A stretch of 64,000 nucleotides of DNA from Calliopum simillimum (GCA_951812925.1 OX638369.1:54007373-54071372), one strand, 5' to 3'. Positions 22,269 to 32,033 are shown, counted from the stretch's first letter. Translations and numbers: made by a program. The notes: a model not told the origin generated them from the sequence alone.

Positions 22269-22562
22269 CGGCTGCAAAGCCGACTTTTGCCAGTTTTGTT
22301 TGTGTGTTAGTACGTATTGATATATCATAATTGTTGTTTGTGTTATTTATTGATATACTATAGCCGTGTTTTTAATCCGTTCCTTGAGTTGTCATAATTA
22401 TGTGTTAGAAAATGCATTGATAGATTTATAGGTAAATCGATCTTTGCAAATATATGACTAAAAGTTCAATTAAAAAAAAAATCAATTTTCAATATATAAA
22501 TGTCATTAAGTAACACATTTAAAAAATTCTTAAAGCAAATATTTCCACTAATAGTTTATAAT

Positions 22563-22740
22563 CAGGGGCGTGGACAGGATTATATTTGGGGGGCCTGAAA
22601 GCTATTTTGCTCAAAATCATGTAATAAATGTAACACATACGTCATCTGGCATTTTGTAAGGTGATTATAAAATTTCAGGGGTGCGGGGTAGAGTCCTTAC
22701 GCACCCCTCTTAAATTCCACCCAGTTTATCTTTAATTTCA
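22563..22740. repeat. Possible single hAT end (CAGGGGCGTGGACAGG)
   Basis: CAGGGGCGTGGACAGG at 22563 resembles the left end of the hAT at 5566 and is followed by a GGGGGGCCTG block. A small hairpin GGGGTGCG/CGCACCCC lies at about 22679-22706. I found no partner end or duplication, so this may be a solo end or a different hAT truncated by later insertions. Confidence 0.45.
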
Positions 22741-22771
22741 AAAAAGTACGAATTTTTGATAAAATAAATAG

Positions 22772-22979
22772 CTGAGCCGTTTATTTTGAAAGTGGCCTAA
22801 GTCCATTTCGGGGCAAAAGTAATGTCATTCACATTATGTGCCGTAATAAACGGTTTTTTGCCCGGTACATAACGCCATTAATTTCACACAATGTGGTAAA
22901 CTTTCTGTAAGGACAGAATTCAATTTTATTCATTCTGAACAAAATGCCAGCTAGGCCACATTCAAAATAAACGGCTCAG
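22772..22979. mobile_element. MITE of 208 bp with about 29-bp inverted ends
   Basis: The left end CTGAGCCGTTTATTTTGAAA and the right end read on the minus strand, CTGAGCCGTTTATTTTGAAT, are nearly identical and both run into GTGGCCTA. The interior contains a further imperfect hairpin around CATAACGCC/GTGCCGTAAT. I see no clear target duplication. Confidence 0.75.
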
Positions 22980-23132
22980 TTGTTGTTAAAACTTTTTAAT
23001 AGCGATAGAGCTCGCAAACTATCGATAGTCGCGATAGTGCCCAAGAGCGCCAAGTTTTTATTCTGTGGGTGAAGCTTGGAATATGGAAAAAATTTTATTT
23101 TAAGTTTCAAAAGGTAATGCACTTACTGCGTA

Positions 23133-24383
23133 CGAGGGGTCTAACAAAAGTTCGCTTAGTTGAATTGAAAAAACTTTTAAATTTATTTTTTTAAATTTTT
23201 AAATTTATTCTTGATGTATTTGTATTTTTTCAACGTAATCGCCATTTATTTTGATAAATTTTTAAAGTCGATAAATCCATCTTGAAAAACAGTCTTCAAA
23301 ATCGGCTTTTTGCAGTTTTGCAATTTCATCATTAACCGCATTTATTATCTCCTCATTGCTGTTGAAGACTCTCCCTCTCAAATTTTTTTTTATTTTTGGA
23401 AACAACCAGAAGTCACAAGGCACTAGATCTGGGGAATAAAGAACTGGACGAGTTTCTTCGACGCCAGAAAGAAAAATAAAATCGGTCGTTTTTTCAGCAC
23501 TGTGCGCTGGCGCATTATTCGTGATGTAGAAAGTAGCAGCGTAGCTCCTTTTTTGGCGTTTTCCCAATAAACTTTGGAAAACTTTTGGTAAGCAGGATTC
23601 AGTATACCACTTAGCAGTAATCGTCTGACTTTTTTTCAAAGGACTAGCAGCTACAACTTTCTCTCTGTTGAAGTAAACTTACATCATTACTTTTGTTGCT
23701 CACTTTTTTTGCTTTACTTTAACAGGTCGACTTGCACTTTCTGGGCTCCATACCATGGATTTTTGTTTGGTTTCAGGGTTGTACTTCTAAAACCATGCTT
23801 CATCACCTGTTACAATTTTCTTGAAGGTGTTAGACCCTCCATTTTTGAATTTTTCAAGAAAATACTTAGCAAAACGCACACATGCCTCTTTTTGAGCATC
23901 ACTTAAAATTCTAGGAACCCATCGTGCAGATTTCTCCGCGTATCCAAGATCATTATTTAATATTTGCGATACAGCCATGGCATTCAAGCCAAGTTCCTCA
24001 GCAATGATTTCCTGGGTCAATCTTGGATCTTCGTCAATTTTAGACTTAACCAGCGCTACACGTTCATAATCAGTCGAAGATTTTTGGCGGCCTTCTCGAG
24101 GTTCGTCCTCCACAGAAAAATTGGCATTCATTAAATATTTCCATAGGTTTGAGCTTACGTCGAAATCCAAAAAGAATAGCAAACCGAATCTCTTGCTGCG
24201 TTGGCATTGGAAATTTGCTGACATTGGTTCACGAATTTTACGTTTTCTTCTCTCCATTTTGACCGATCTTTCTGAAAATTAAAATGATATATCATAAGAC
24301 TATAACAAATAATACGCAATTTTTTGATTTACTGAAAGTTTATAACATGACACCAACTAAGCGAACTTTTGTTAGGCCCTACG
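23133..24383 (-). mobile_element. mariner element, 1.25 kb, TA target duplication
   Basis: The ends are CGAGGGGTCTAACAAAAGTT and, on the minus strand, CGTAGGGCCTAACAAAAGTT, continuing in both into CGCTTAGTTG. TA flanks both sides (23131-23132, 24384-24385). Length and ends are typical of mariner, and the interior encodes a mariner transposase on the minus strand. Confidence 0.9.
23262..24257 (-). pseudogene. mariner transposase, frameshifted, catalytic D lost
   Basis: The N-terminal part (24257-23787) has the helix-turn-helix region with EDEPREGRQKSS and a second HTH, LTQEIIAEELGLNAMAVSQI, then VTGDEAWF with the first catalytic D. The linker PETKQKSMVWSPESASRPVK follows in a shifted frame (about 23700-23790). 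The C-terminal part (23639-23262) has NNAPAHSA where the family has DNAPAH, so the second catalytic D is replaced by N. YSPDLVPCDFWLFP carries the third D, of the D,D34D type. Frame breaks and the lost D make it inactive. The order and motifs are those of mariner transposase, which binds the terminal repeats and moves DNA by cut and paste. Confidence 0.92.
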
Positions 24384-25013
24384 TATAATATATGTTTTTC
24401 TTATATAATTTTCATTTCATGTTGAAATATGTGAAGTTTGCACTGATATGCATACTATCCATAACCTACTTCAACCTTGAATGAAAATTATATAAGAAAA
24501 ACATATATTGTACGCAGTAACTGCATTACCTTTTGAAACTTAAGGTTAAAATTTGTCCATATTTCAAACTTCACCCACCGAATAAAAACTTGGCGCTCTT
24601 GGGCTTCACCTTGACATGAGAAAATAATCTTGCCAAGTTGCTTAAGTCAAACGCATTTAAAGAAATGAAAATAACACCCTGAAAAAGTTGGGTTGTTCGA
24701 TGTTATCAAAAGTACGAAAACAACTCTAAGATGAAAAATTAATGCAAATAATTACTATCGATAGTCTGTCATAAACCATCGATAGTCGTGATAGTGCGAT
24801 TTAGTATCTAAACTATCGTCCACTATCGATGGCCACTGCTATCGCTAGTTCGCGAGCTCTAAATAGCGACATGGGTGTTTAAATACTTATGCCTTGAAAT
24901 AATAGTCGAACCTGTGTCTCAAATAAGTAGTCCCATCTTGGTCAATTTATTTTGGTATGATAGAAGAAACCTAAAGCTATAAGGCTACAAGAGCGTTTTT
25001 GGATTTTGTACTC

Positions 25014-26163
25014 ATCCGGTTATTCAGAGTCATTAACGTAAAATTTTTCGGCTTTGTAAGCTTGAAACCATCGACCAGTAAGCCACCACCAAAACATTAT
25101 TCTATATGACTCCAAAATTATTCTTGAGTGTTTCTCAATGCTTAAAAATTATTTCGTTCAAATGTTGCCCACGACTAGCTCTTAAATGATTCATTCTGTG
25201 GGTCCAATTTTCGACAACTTTTTCGAGCATATCGGCCGGTATTCCTTGAAAAGCACAAGTTATGTTGGTTTCCAAAACGTCAATGGTTTCGGGTTTCTCA
25301 AAATAAACAAGTGATTTAACATATCCCCAAAGAAAGTAATCCAATGGCATCAAATCTTGGTGGCCAATTAACAGGAGCGTTTCTTGAGATGATCTTTTCT
25401 TCGAACGTTTCCCTCAATAAAGCGATTGTTTCTCCAGCTGTATGGTATGTTGCGCCATTTTGTTGAAACCAGAGGTCGACTACACTAATATCCTGCATTT
25501 TTGGCAACAAAAGAAGATGAAATACGGTCCGATAATGTCTCCTGCCCATAAACCTCACAAAACAGTACATTTATCGGGATAGATTGGAAGCTCTTGGATT
25601 GCTTCAGGTTGTTCATCGGCCCAAATACGGCAATTCTGCTTGTAAACGTAGTCGTTCAACTCGAAATAAGCTTCGTCACTAAACACAATTTTTCGATAAA
25701 ATAATGGATCAAACTCATAAACCGAAATTAAAACGTACACTAAGAACAGCCGGCTTCAATTCTTGTACGAGCTGTATTTTAAAGGCCTTCAGACCAAGAT
25801 CACGCCTCAAGATACGCCACAGTGATCCATAAGAGATGCCCAAAGCCTGAGATCGGCGACAAATAGATTGTTCACGGTTTTCAAGAACACTCTCTGCTTT
25901 CGCTCAAATTGTGTAAAATTGCTTCGAAATCTGGTGATGGTGTTACGAATAGTGCGCTCAGTTGGACCCTCATAACGACCAAAATGATGTCGAGGAACTC
26001 TATAACATTCTCTTACTGATGACTGATTAGTAGTAAGTTTCCACAATTAATAAACGTTGTTTAGGAGTAAGTCTATTCATGATTGAGTCGTATTAAATAC
26101 TGAACGCAAACGTCATATGGACAAGCCATTTGACACATAACAGCAGTCAAAATAACCCAGTTG
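25014..26163 (-). mobile_element. Second Tc1/mariner-superfamily element, decayed
   Basis: This segment is filled by a minus-strand transposase relic. Weak inverted ends can be matched: CCGGTTATTCAGAGTC near 25016 against CTGGGTTATTTTGACTGC read on the minus strand near 26160. Both are approximate, so the limits may be wrong by tens of bases. Confidence 0.6.
25135..26080 (-). pseudogene. Tc1/mariner-type transposase (DUF4817-like HTH), multiple frameshifts
   Basis: The start MNRLTPKQRLLIVETYY is readable near 26080. It continues with SSVRECYRVPRHHFGRYEGP and TERTIRNTITRFRSNFT (HTH region; about 25900-26040). Then come VFSDEAYFELNDYVYKQNCR with the first catalytic D, WFQQNGATYHTAGETIALLR where DGA is expected (D changed to N), and NWPPRFDAIGLLSLGIC, whose other frame gives MPLDYFLWGYVKSLVY with the last D. 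The C-terminal end is NWTHRMNHLRASRGQHLNEI. This layout matches a lineage of insect IS630/Tc1/mariner transposases common in ants and flies. At least three frame breaks make it a pseudogene. Confidence 0.85.
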
Positions 26164-26750
26164 GAAAAGGGACATTGTATAAGATCACCCTTTCGATTTA
26201 GGTAATAAATAAATGCAATCTTTGTTCTGTTTATTTAGAAGGCAATAATTAAGTAGGTTCATCCACTAAATCTCAAATAAAGTTGCCATTTTTATCCAAT
26301 CCTTGTCGGCCAATAAAATAGCTTCCTATTAAAAAGAATAAAATTTTAACTTTTCGGTCAAGAATAGCCAATTGCAGAATGGTATGAACACGGTATTTTA
26401 AAGGTTATTTTGGCTTTCTGAGTTAATTGACAAAACTAATTTTACTATTTCCGGTTTTTTCTATATAAATTTATGTATACCTCAAAACAGTGATTTTTGA
26501 GCAAGTATAACTCTGAATCATATTTTGCATACGCAAGTTTATCTGGCGCCCGCTTTAAATGATTATACCCTTCGATCTTTTCCAAAATAATTTGAAAAAA
26601 GAAACATTTATGAATATTATATTTCGAAAAAATATAGTTTGAAAATGGGTGAACAATGGAACCGTTTTTTTTATATTTTTGTATTACCAAAAAAGTGGGT
26701 TAAAGAGCACTAAAAAACTCCTCTTTGCCGGGAGAAGGAAAAAATGTTAA
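26164..26750. other. Unassigned AT-rich DNA
   Basis: No gene or element end recognised; the minus-strand frame at 26445-26690 is lysine- and tyrosine-rich with no domain. Confidence 0.4.
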
Positions 26751-26930
26751 CCGACCACTATTATTTTTCTCTCCCTAATATTTCTCTCAAATTTTGCAAA
26801 CAAAATTTATAGTTTTTTATAAATTTTCTATTTTTTGTCTTAATTTTGCATAGGAGCCTCTTTAAAGGTTGAAAAATGGGGATAAACTTGTTTGGGAGAA
26901 ATGTTAGGGAGGAAAAAATAATGGTGGTCC
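26751..26930. mobile_element. MITE of about 180 bp
   Basis: The left end CCGACCACTATTATTTTTCT and the right end on the minus strand, GGACCACCATTATTTTTTCC, match with a few changes and continue into CTCCCTAA(T/C)ATTTCTC. TTAA occurs just outside on the left and 2-3 bp outside on the right, which is not enough to assign it to piggyBac. Confidence 0.6.
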
Positions 26931-28237
26931 TTTTAAGTTTCACATGGAATGCCCCATATAAAACGCTAGCGTTATCATGAGCTAATCCACAAAAGTGTAG
27001 ATTGTTTCTTAGACACGCCAGTAAAGAAGTTCATCTACAAAAAAGCGTTACTCACTTACCTCAGTATATCAAGTAACCAACAATACGAAGTCTCTATTCC
27101 TAACGAAATGGAATCAAACAAATTATTACCAAATGCACTGACTGTGACAGTTTGCTAAAATTGTGGCCCACTGAAGTCGTTGCTTATGACAAAGAGCTAC
27201 TTGCTATAAGCAACAACAACAACAACGACAATATGAAAAACTCTGACACCCCCCAAAAGCAAAATGGAACTGAAATTAAATAGATAAAAAATAAATAAAA
27301 TAATTCCCATAAACAAGACGTAGCCGAAAGTCATAAATAATAAAAGGAAACGAAGGAAAAAAAATTAAAGAAAATCAGACATATAACGGGTCCAATTGAA
27401 TTTCTACTTAATCATGAGATCGTTTTACGCTTAAAAACGGTACTTGTATCAGCTAACAGCAGAAGGAGACAAAAACAACAGAAAAAAATTGAATTACCCT
27501 CTGAGCCAAAACCAAATGAAGCATAGACGAGATGGTTGGTTTCAGGCAAAACTCTGTGTCATGTCAACGATGATTAACTGGTCATTATGTTGAAGCTTTA
27601 GGTTTTTCTGTTTGTTTTATCTATCTCTTTCTCGCTTTATCTTTGTCCCACTCTAAGCAAGCATTTGAAAGCATTCTAAAAGCAGCGTTTTGATCGCCAA
27701 AGTTATAGACTAAACGCAAAGATATCGTCAATCTAAGGAAAAGTAGTTGTGAGGATGGTGGGGGGGGGAACCTTCTAAAGTCAGACAAAGCTTTAGATAT
27801 GAATTCATAATTCTTTTTTATGGCGAGTTGACATTTATTTCTTTGTCGTTTTTGCTTTTCTTCTTGGTATGTCTGCCTCCTATGAATTGCTATTGCTGGC
27901 GACATTTGCCTGCACCACCTTTTGTTCCTCAGCAACAATGATGATGCTGCTGCTGCTGCCGCGTCAAACGTATTTGCCTTTGATGGCATTTTAATGATTT
28001 TGAGGATTTTTGGATTTCAAAATTTTATTACCTCAATGGATTTAGGAGAAATATGATGATAATTTAGCCAATGCGCCAACAACATTTGAGGCCAAACGAC
28101 CATCGATCGATTGACTGAATGATGTCTTTGGCATAAAGGTTTTTTTTTTCTCTTTATTACACGGAAAAGATTTGTAGTAATTACTTCGATTTAAAAGTTT
28201 AATATGTGTAAATATGGAAAATGTTTTTATGGAAAAG
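26931..28237. other. Unassigned DNA with simple repeats
   Basis: Contains CAA runs (27208-27225), a G run (27760-27770) and a CTG run (27945-27960). The minus-strand frame starting at 27989 reads through the CTG run as poly-alanine; I see no donor site or domain supporting it. Confidence 0.35.
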
Positions 28238-28610
28238 CCCTGCAGTAAAAATATGAGTCAGTCTACAAAAATACTAAATAGTTCAAGGTTAGTACTAGCC
28301 CGAAACTAGTGAAAAAAGGATGCAGTGGGGGCCAGTTTGTAGGGGCAAATAAATCTGAATCATAACGAAAAAAAAATGACTACTCACGAAACCACTGGTT
28401 GAAGACTAGTTTTTAAAAGACTACTTCCCACCACAACTAGCCCCAGACTAGTGTAAAAGTAATGCAAAAGGAGTCAATTAATTTTGTATGACAACAACAC
28501 ACTAAAACGAACAGTTGCTTATATGTAAAAGGGGTTGAACTCGGACTAGTGCTGATTGATAAAGGACTAGTTAATGAACTACACTTAAACTAATCCGTTT
28601 GCCTGCAGGG
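28238..28610. mobile_element. Candidate MITE with clustered ACTAGT motifs
   Basis: CCCTGCAG at 28238 and its complement CTGCAGGG ending at 28610 bound a segment with five exact ACTAGT sites (28305, 28405, 28447, 28545, 28566) plus ACTAGC variants near 28293 and 28437. Subterminal motif clusters like this are often transposase-binding sites. The terminal repeats are short and no duplication is visible. Confidence 0.4.
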
Positions 28611-29229
28611 ACGTTTTTTTAATTTAGAAAATTTTCCTTTGATCACAGGCACACCGATGATATTACCAACATCTAAGAAAACTTAATCTGTGCTGTTATT
28701 TTCTTCGGTCTCTGGCGTTAAAGAAACTCTATGTAGATCAGCGATTGCACCCTGTATCCAAAAGACTCAAGGTTAAAATTTATCAAAACAATGCCCAAAC
28801 ACGGACAAATTAAAGGCAGTCTAGATCAGCCCTATAGATTATTCTAGAAAAATATTGCCTAGTTTCAGCTTGTCTCTGTTGCTTGAAGATATGAAATTGG
28901 CCAATTTAAAAACTGAAGCTAAACTAGTACCTACCTTTGTGCTACCTTTGGCCTGGCACTTAATTTAATACCCTACACTGCAGTATTTTGAAAATTTTGC
29001 TTCTCCCTCTTGACCGAATTCACTCAGTTTTTACTCAGGTCTTGCACTAAGTATTCCATCCGTGCGAAATTTGGTTTCATTACCTCAAATAACGCTTGCA
29101 CCGTAGCGTTATATAAATGCCATGCCTTCTTGTCCGAGTTCACATAGTTTTTGCTCAGAGTTTGCGCTTACTGTTTTTAATGTCTGGTAAAAATTTTTTT
29201 CGATTATCTCATAAAACGCTTTCAGTAGG

Positions 29230-30078
29230 GGAACTGATGCTATTGTGGCATAGTTTTACAATGTGGTATAGTCGCATATCTCCTATTTGGATAAGAAACT
29301 GCGATCGTCACTGCTTTTATCCTGTCAGAAAACATGAAATACCAGGGATGTGTTGCTGTCATGCACTAAATAAAATTTTTCCGATGTCTGTTGAACGAAA
29401 TGTAAGTAGCGTGTGGTTGATTTTTTTTACGGATTTTTTGCAAACAAATTTTGTTAAGAAAAAGTTGCTTTCTGGTGAAGTTTTATTTATATTCAATAAA
29501 GGTAAGTGCTAAGTATTGCGAAATAAGTGTTTAACTGTGTAAATTCACAAAGTTTCCCATTTTATTTTTAGAATTTTGTAATTTCTAAAAATTGGCCAAT
29601 GTGGAATAGTCGGGATCCGCTAATGTGTTATATGAATATTTCTTGTCATTCTTAACATTATTTGATTGCTGTTTATTTTTTTATAAAAACTATGAGTTTG
29701 ACAACCAATGTAAATGTTATTATGAACTTATTTCATGCCTTTCAAATTTTATATTTGATTATGTGGTTAAGTATACCACATTACACTACTTATATGTACA
29801 ACATTACCAGCCCACTTTACAAGTACTGATCAGTATATATACCAAATTGCGCCATCATATATACCACAATACCTGCCAACTTTTTGAAAACTGCTTTTTT
29901 GACTTTTTTCAGATTTTGCTCAATAACTTTTTTTAATGAAATTGCACACATTTTATTGAAACATATTCTATAGCCAAAACTTCAATTATCAGCTTAAAAA
30001 ATTTGGTTGAATTTGATCTAACGGTTCTCTTGCAAATTTCATAAAAAGAATGCCTATACCAAAATAGCATCAAACTTA
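29230..30078. mobile_element. Insert with near-terminal inverted repeats and repeated TGTGGTATAG motif
   Basis: TGATGCTATTGTGGCATAG (29235-29253) and CTATACCAAAATAGCATCA (30054-30072) are inverted with 17 of 19 matches. Between them the motif CAATGTGGTATAGTCG recurs in forward orientation at 29259 and 29597 and inverted forms such as GTATACCACATT (29771) and ATATACCACAAT (29859) occur towards the right end. The insertion interrupts family A after CGCTTTCAG. The exact right limit is unclear, because about 250 bp of unassigned sequence follow before family A resumes. No transposase is recognised. Confidence 0.55.
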
Positions 30079-30577
30079 GCGAGGCGTTGTGTATGCTCCG
30101 TTGATGCATGGTTGCTTTCAATAGCACATGGAGAAAATCAATTGAGAAAGTTATACAATAAATGTTTCAAGCTCATTAACGTTACTAAGGGGCGGTCAAG
30201 AAAGAGCTTTTCAGGCATCCACTTATTTGAATGTTTAAAAATATAAAATCAGGAGGTATGGAATTCAGACGAAGACGGTCGGGTTTGAATTTTTGTGAAT
30301 GTGTTTTATATGCAGTCGACTCTTGAGGCACACTCTGAAAATGTCATTTATCAAATTTGTTTGTATGGGAGGCTCCACGCCCTCTTGTCTGAATTCGCCC
30401 AGTTTTAGCTCAAAGCTTGTATTTGCTATCCCTAGTAATTATGTGTATTTTGCTTGCGTTATCGCAAATAATGCTCTAAATATTGCGTTTTGAACATATT
30501 CTTTGTATGGGCGGTAGGAGTGTCCGTTGACCGAATTAGCTCATTTTCAATCTCTCGAGCAAACTTTGACGACGGAG

Positions 30578-31588
30578 CACAGTGCGATATTTGGGAAGTT
30601 TAGCGGATTAAGATTGTTCATTATTTCAGTAGCTTAATATCCCACCTCAAAAACCCCATACTCAGTTTGGTGAAAAACCCTGCCAAACAACTGCAAAATG
30701 CACCTGAAATTTGCATTACTTATTCAATCATACTTTTTGCCTATTAAAAGCTTTTCGATTTGTTAAAGTTAATAGAGTAGTACATACAAACGGTAGGCCG
30801 CGAAATTTTTATCATTTATTTTTTAGTAAAATTGTCACTTGTTGGCATTCAAATAATTGCAAAATCTTTTCTTACTCGTATGTGATTTGTTTGTGAAAAT
30901 TGTGTTTTTAAGAAGTGGATAAGATTTAAATTTTCAACTTCATTGGATACTTTAAAAGGTGTTACCATAAATTGCCATTTTGAAACGTACAAAATTTGAA
31001 AGGTAGGTTTATCCTATACTGGAAACACAAAACATCTTCTGCGATATTTTGCGATCTACTTTTTAACTAAACCTTTTCCAGAATGTCTTTGGAAATTTCA
31101 TATAACACCGAAATTTCATGAAAAACCAACATCGGACGCCATCGTTGGTTTTGTTTTGGAAAAAATAAGCTCACCAACACTAACATCTGACACTCTCCAT
31201 AGTTTAAAGGTAACTATTCGTACGCTAGTTTATAATATACTAAAAAGGGTGGGGGAATCCTCTCGAAATTCAGAAGCATTTCTGAATAAAAATGCAAGAA
31301 ACAGCAAATACCCCTTGTCTTACCCCCTTCATTTTTTATGGTGTTTTGATAAGAAAACGGTTATATCCATCAAGTTTCATAGCGATATCTGGTATGGGAG
31401 CAGAAATACAACGTTTTAAGCATTTTTATATATGGGGGGTATAATAACCCCTTGTCTGATCCCCCTTAATTTTTGCATAGTGTTTTGCCAATTAAATATA
31501 TATCCAAGTATTAAGTTTCATAACTATAACTGCTATATTACTGAGATATGAATTAAGTTCCGCTAGACTCTGAAAATTTCGCACTGTG
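30578..31588. mobile_element. Transib-like element, 1.0 kb, CACAGTG ends and 5-bp CGGAG TSD
   Basis: The left end is CACAGTGCGATATTT at 30578 and the right end on the minus strand is CACAGTGCGAAATTTTCAGA. Both ends have TAGCGGA about 20 bp further in. CGGAG flanks both sides exactly (30573-30577 and 31589-31593). Joining the flanks restores continuous family A sequence (GACGACGGAGGTAG...), which confirms the insertion limits. Transib transposons, the relatives of RAG1, have ends resembling the V(D)J heptamer CACAGTG and GC-rich 5-bp duplications. The interior has no Transib transposase that I recognise, so it appears non-autonomous. Confidence 0.8.
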
Positions 31589-31602
31589 CGGAGGTAGAGT
31601 AC

Positions 31603-31841
31603 CAGGGGTCTTACTCTGTAATGCGATGCGATAGGAAATGCGTTGCGAAAGCTAGTTTGGATGCGAAAAATAATTGCCACTCTGTAAATCGTTCGCATTG
31701 GGAGTAGCGTTTTCAGTGAGACATCGTTGGCAACGCTACTCCCAATGCGAAAGATTTACAGAGTGGCAATTATTTTTCGCATCGAATCTAGCTTTCGCAA
31801 CGCATTTCCTATCGCATCGAAATTACAGAGTAAGGCCCCTG
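31603..31841. mobile_element. Hairpin MITE of 239 bp
   Basis: CAGGGGTCTTACTCTGTAAT at 31603 pairs with its complement ending at 31841. The two arms of about 108 bp are nearly perfect and include GCGATAGGAAATGCGTTGCG and AATAATTGCCACTCTGTAAA, leaving a loop of about 20 bp near 31713-31732. It sits in family A copy 3 between GTAC and ATTTCATTG. No target duplication is evident, perhaps because of a small deletion. Its transcript would be a long dsRNA hairpin. Confidence 0.85.
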
Positions 31842-32033
31842 ATTTCATTGAATTATCTTGCTCAGTTTTCCCATGAAAAATATTTCCACGCACAGACACC
31901 CAGCCAGCCAGACATGGCTATATTGATCAAGAATATATATACTTTTTTATACCTGCCACGCCTCTTTCTCTGCGTTACAAACGGAAGGACAAAGTGAATA
32001 TACCCTGGGTGTAGGATATAAAAACGCTGAGCT

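Larger units (their letters stand above)
21948..22534 (-). mobile_element. Hammerhead-bearing inverted-repeat retroelement, copy 1 (Penelope-like?)
   Basis: The flanks carry a near-identical 14-bp direct repeat, AAAGCAGATATTTC (21934-21947) and AAAGCAAATATTTC (22532-22545). Between them is an inverted-repeat element: AATTGAACTTTTAGTCAT on the left and its complement near 22450-22470. The arms continue through GATCGATTTACATATAAAT and AAGGAACGGATTAAAAACAC. Read on the minus strand it ends in an A-run next to the duplication. An extension of about 55 bp lies beyond the other arm and is shared with the copy at 58221-58905. The left arm holds a complete hammerhead motif and the loop a tRNA-like sequence. 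Inverted pseudo-LTRs, a one-sided extension, duplications of this size and hammerheads are all known in Penelope-like elements; no RT remains. A different retroposition route is possible. Confidence 0.7.
23039..24604. mobile_element. Palindromic element split by a mariner
   Basis: GCCCAAGAGCGCCAAGTTTT at 23039 pairs with its complement ending at 24604. The arms continue through GTGGGTGAAG and CAAAAGGTAATGCA to the mariner insertion point. Beyond the mariner, ATATATGTTTTTCTTATATA (about 24388-24407) pairs with its complement near 24487-24510. Removing the mariner would give a hairpin element of about 310 bp. I found no convincing target duplication, so it might instead be the original core of the outer element. 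Confidence 0.65.
23006..24861. mobile_element. hAT-like MITE with exact 8-bp TSD, host of nested insertions
   Basis: The ends are TAGAGCTCGCAAACTATCGA and, on the minus strand, TAGAGCTCGCGAACTAGCGA. Both flanks are AATAGCGA (22998-23005 and 24862-24869), an exact 8-bp duplication, and TAGAG fits the hAT terminal pattern. The subterminal parts carry several ACTATCGATAGT-type palindromes (23018-23029, about 24757-24768, 24777-24786, 24820-24830). Its original body was short; most of its length comes from the palindrome at 23039-24604 and the mariner inside that. Confidence 0.8.
28940..32033 (+). repeat. Dispersed repeat family A, copy 3, split by insertions
   Basis: Family A sequence is present in three separated blocks in the right order. 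Block one is 28940-29226 (GGCCTGGCACTTAATTT, CTACACTGCAG, one or two 115-bp units). Block two is about 30335-30577 (GGAGGCTCCACGCCCTCTTG, then AACTTTGACGACGGAG). Block three is the short stretch 31589-31602 plus 31842-32033 (TTTCATTGAATTATCTTG, CAGCCAGACATGGCTATA, ACCCTGGGTGTAGGATATAA). Insertions at about 29226-30335, 30578-31588 and 31603-31841 account for the breaks. Copies 2 and 4 give the uninterrupted order. Confidence 0.8.

Noticed and set aside
26751..26930. piggyBac MITE with TTAA target
   Set aside because: TTAA abuts the left end but is displaced on the right, and the ends do not start CCC; assignment not supported.
27621..27989. 122-codon minus-strand frame starting MPSKANTFDA with poly-alanine
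   Set aside because: Reads through a CTG run and purine tracts; no donor site, signal peptide or domain. Could be revisited with expression data.
29117..29512. 131-codon plus-strand frame across family A and the insert at 29230
   Set aside because: It crosses the junction of two repeats, so it is not an ancestral coding frame.
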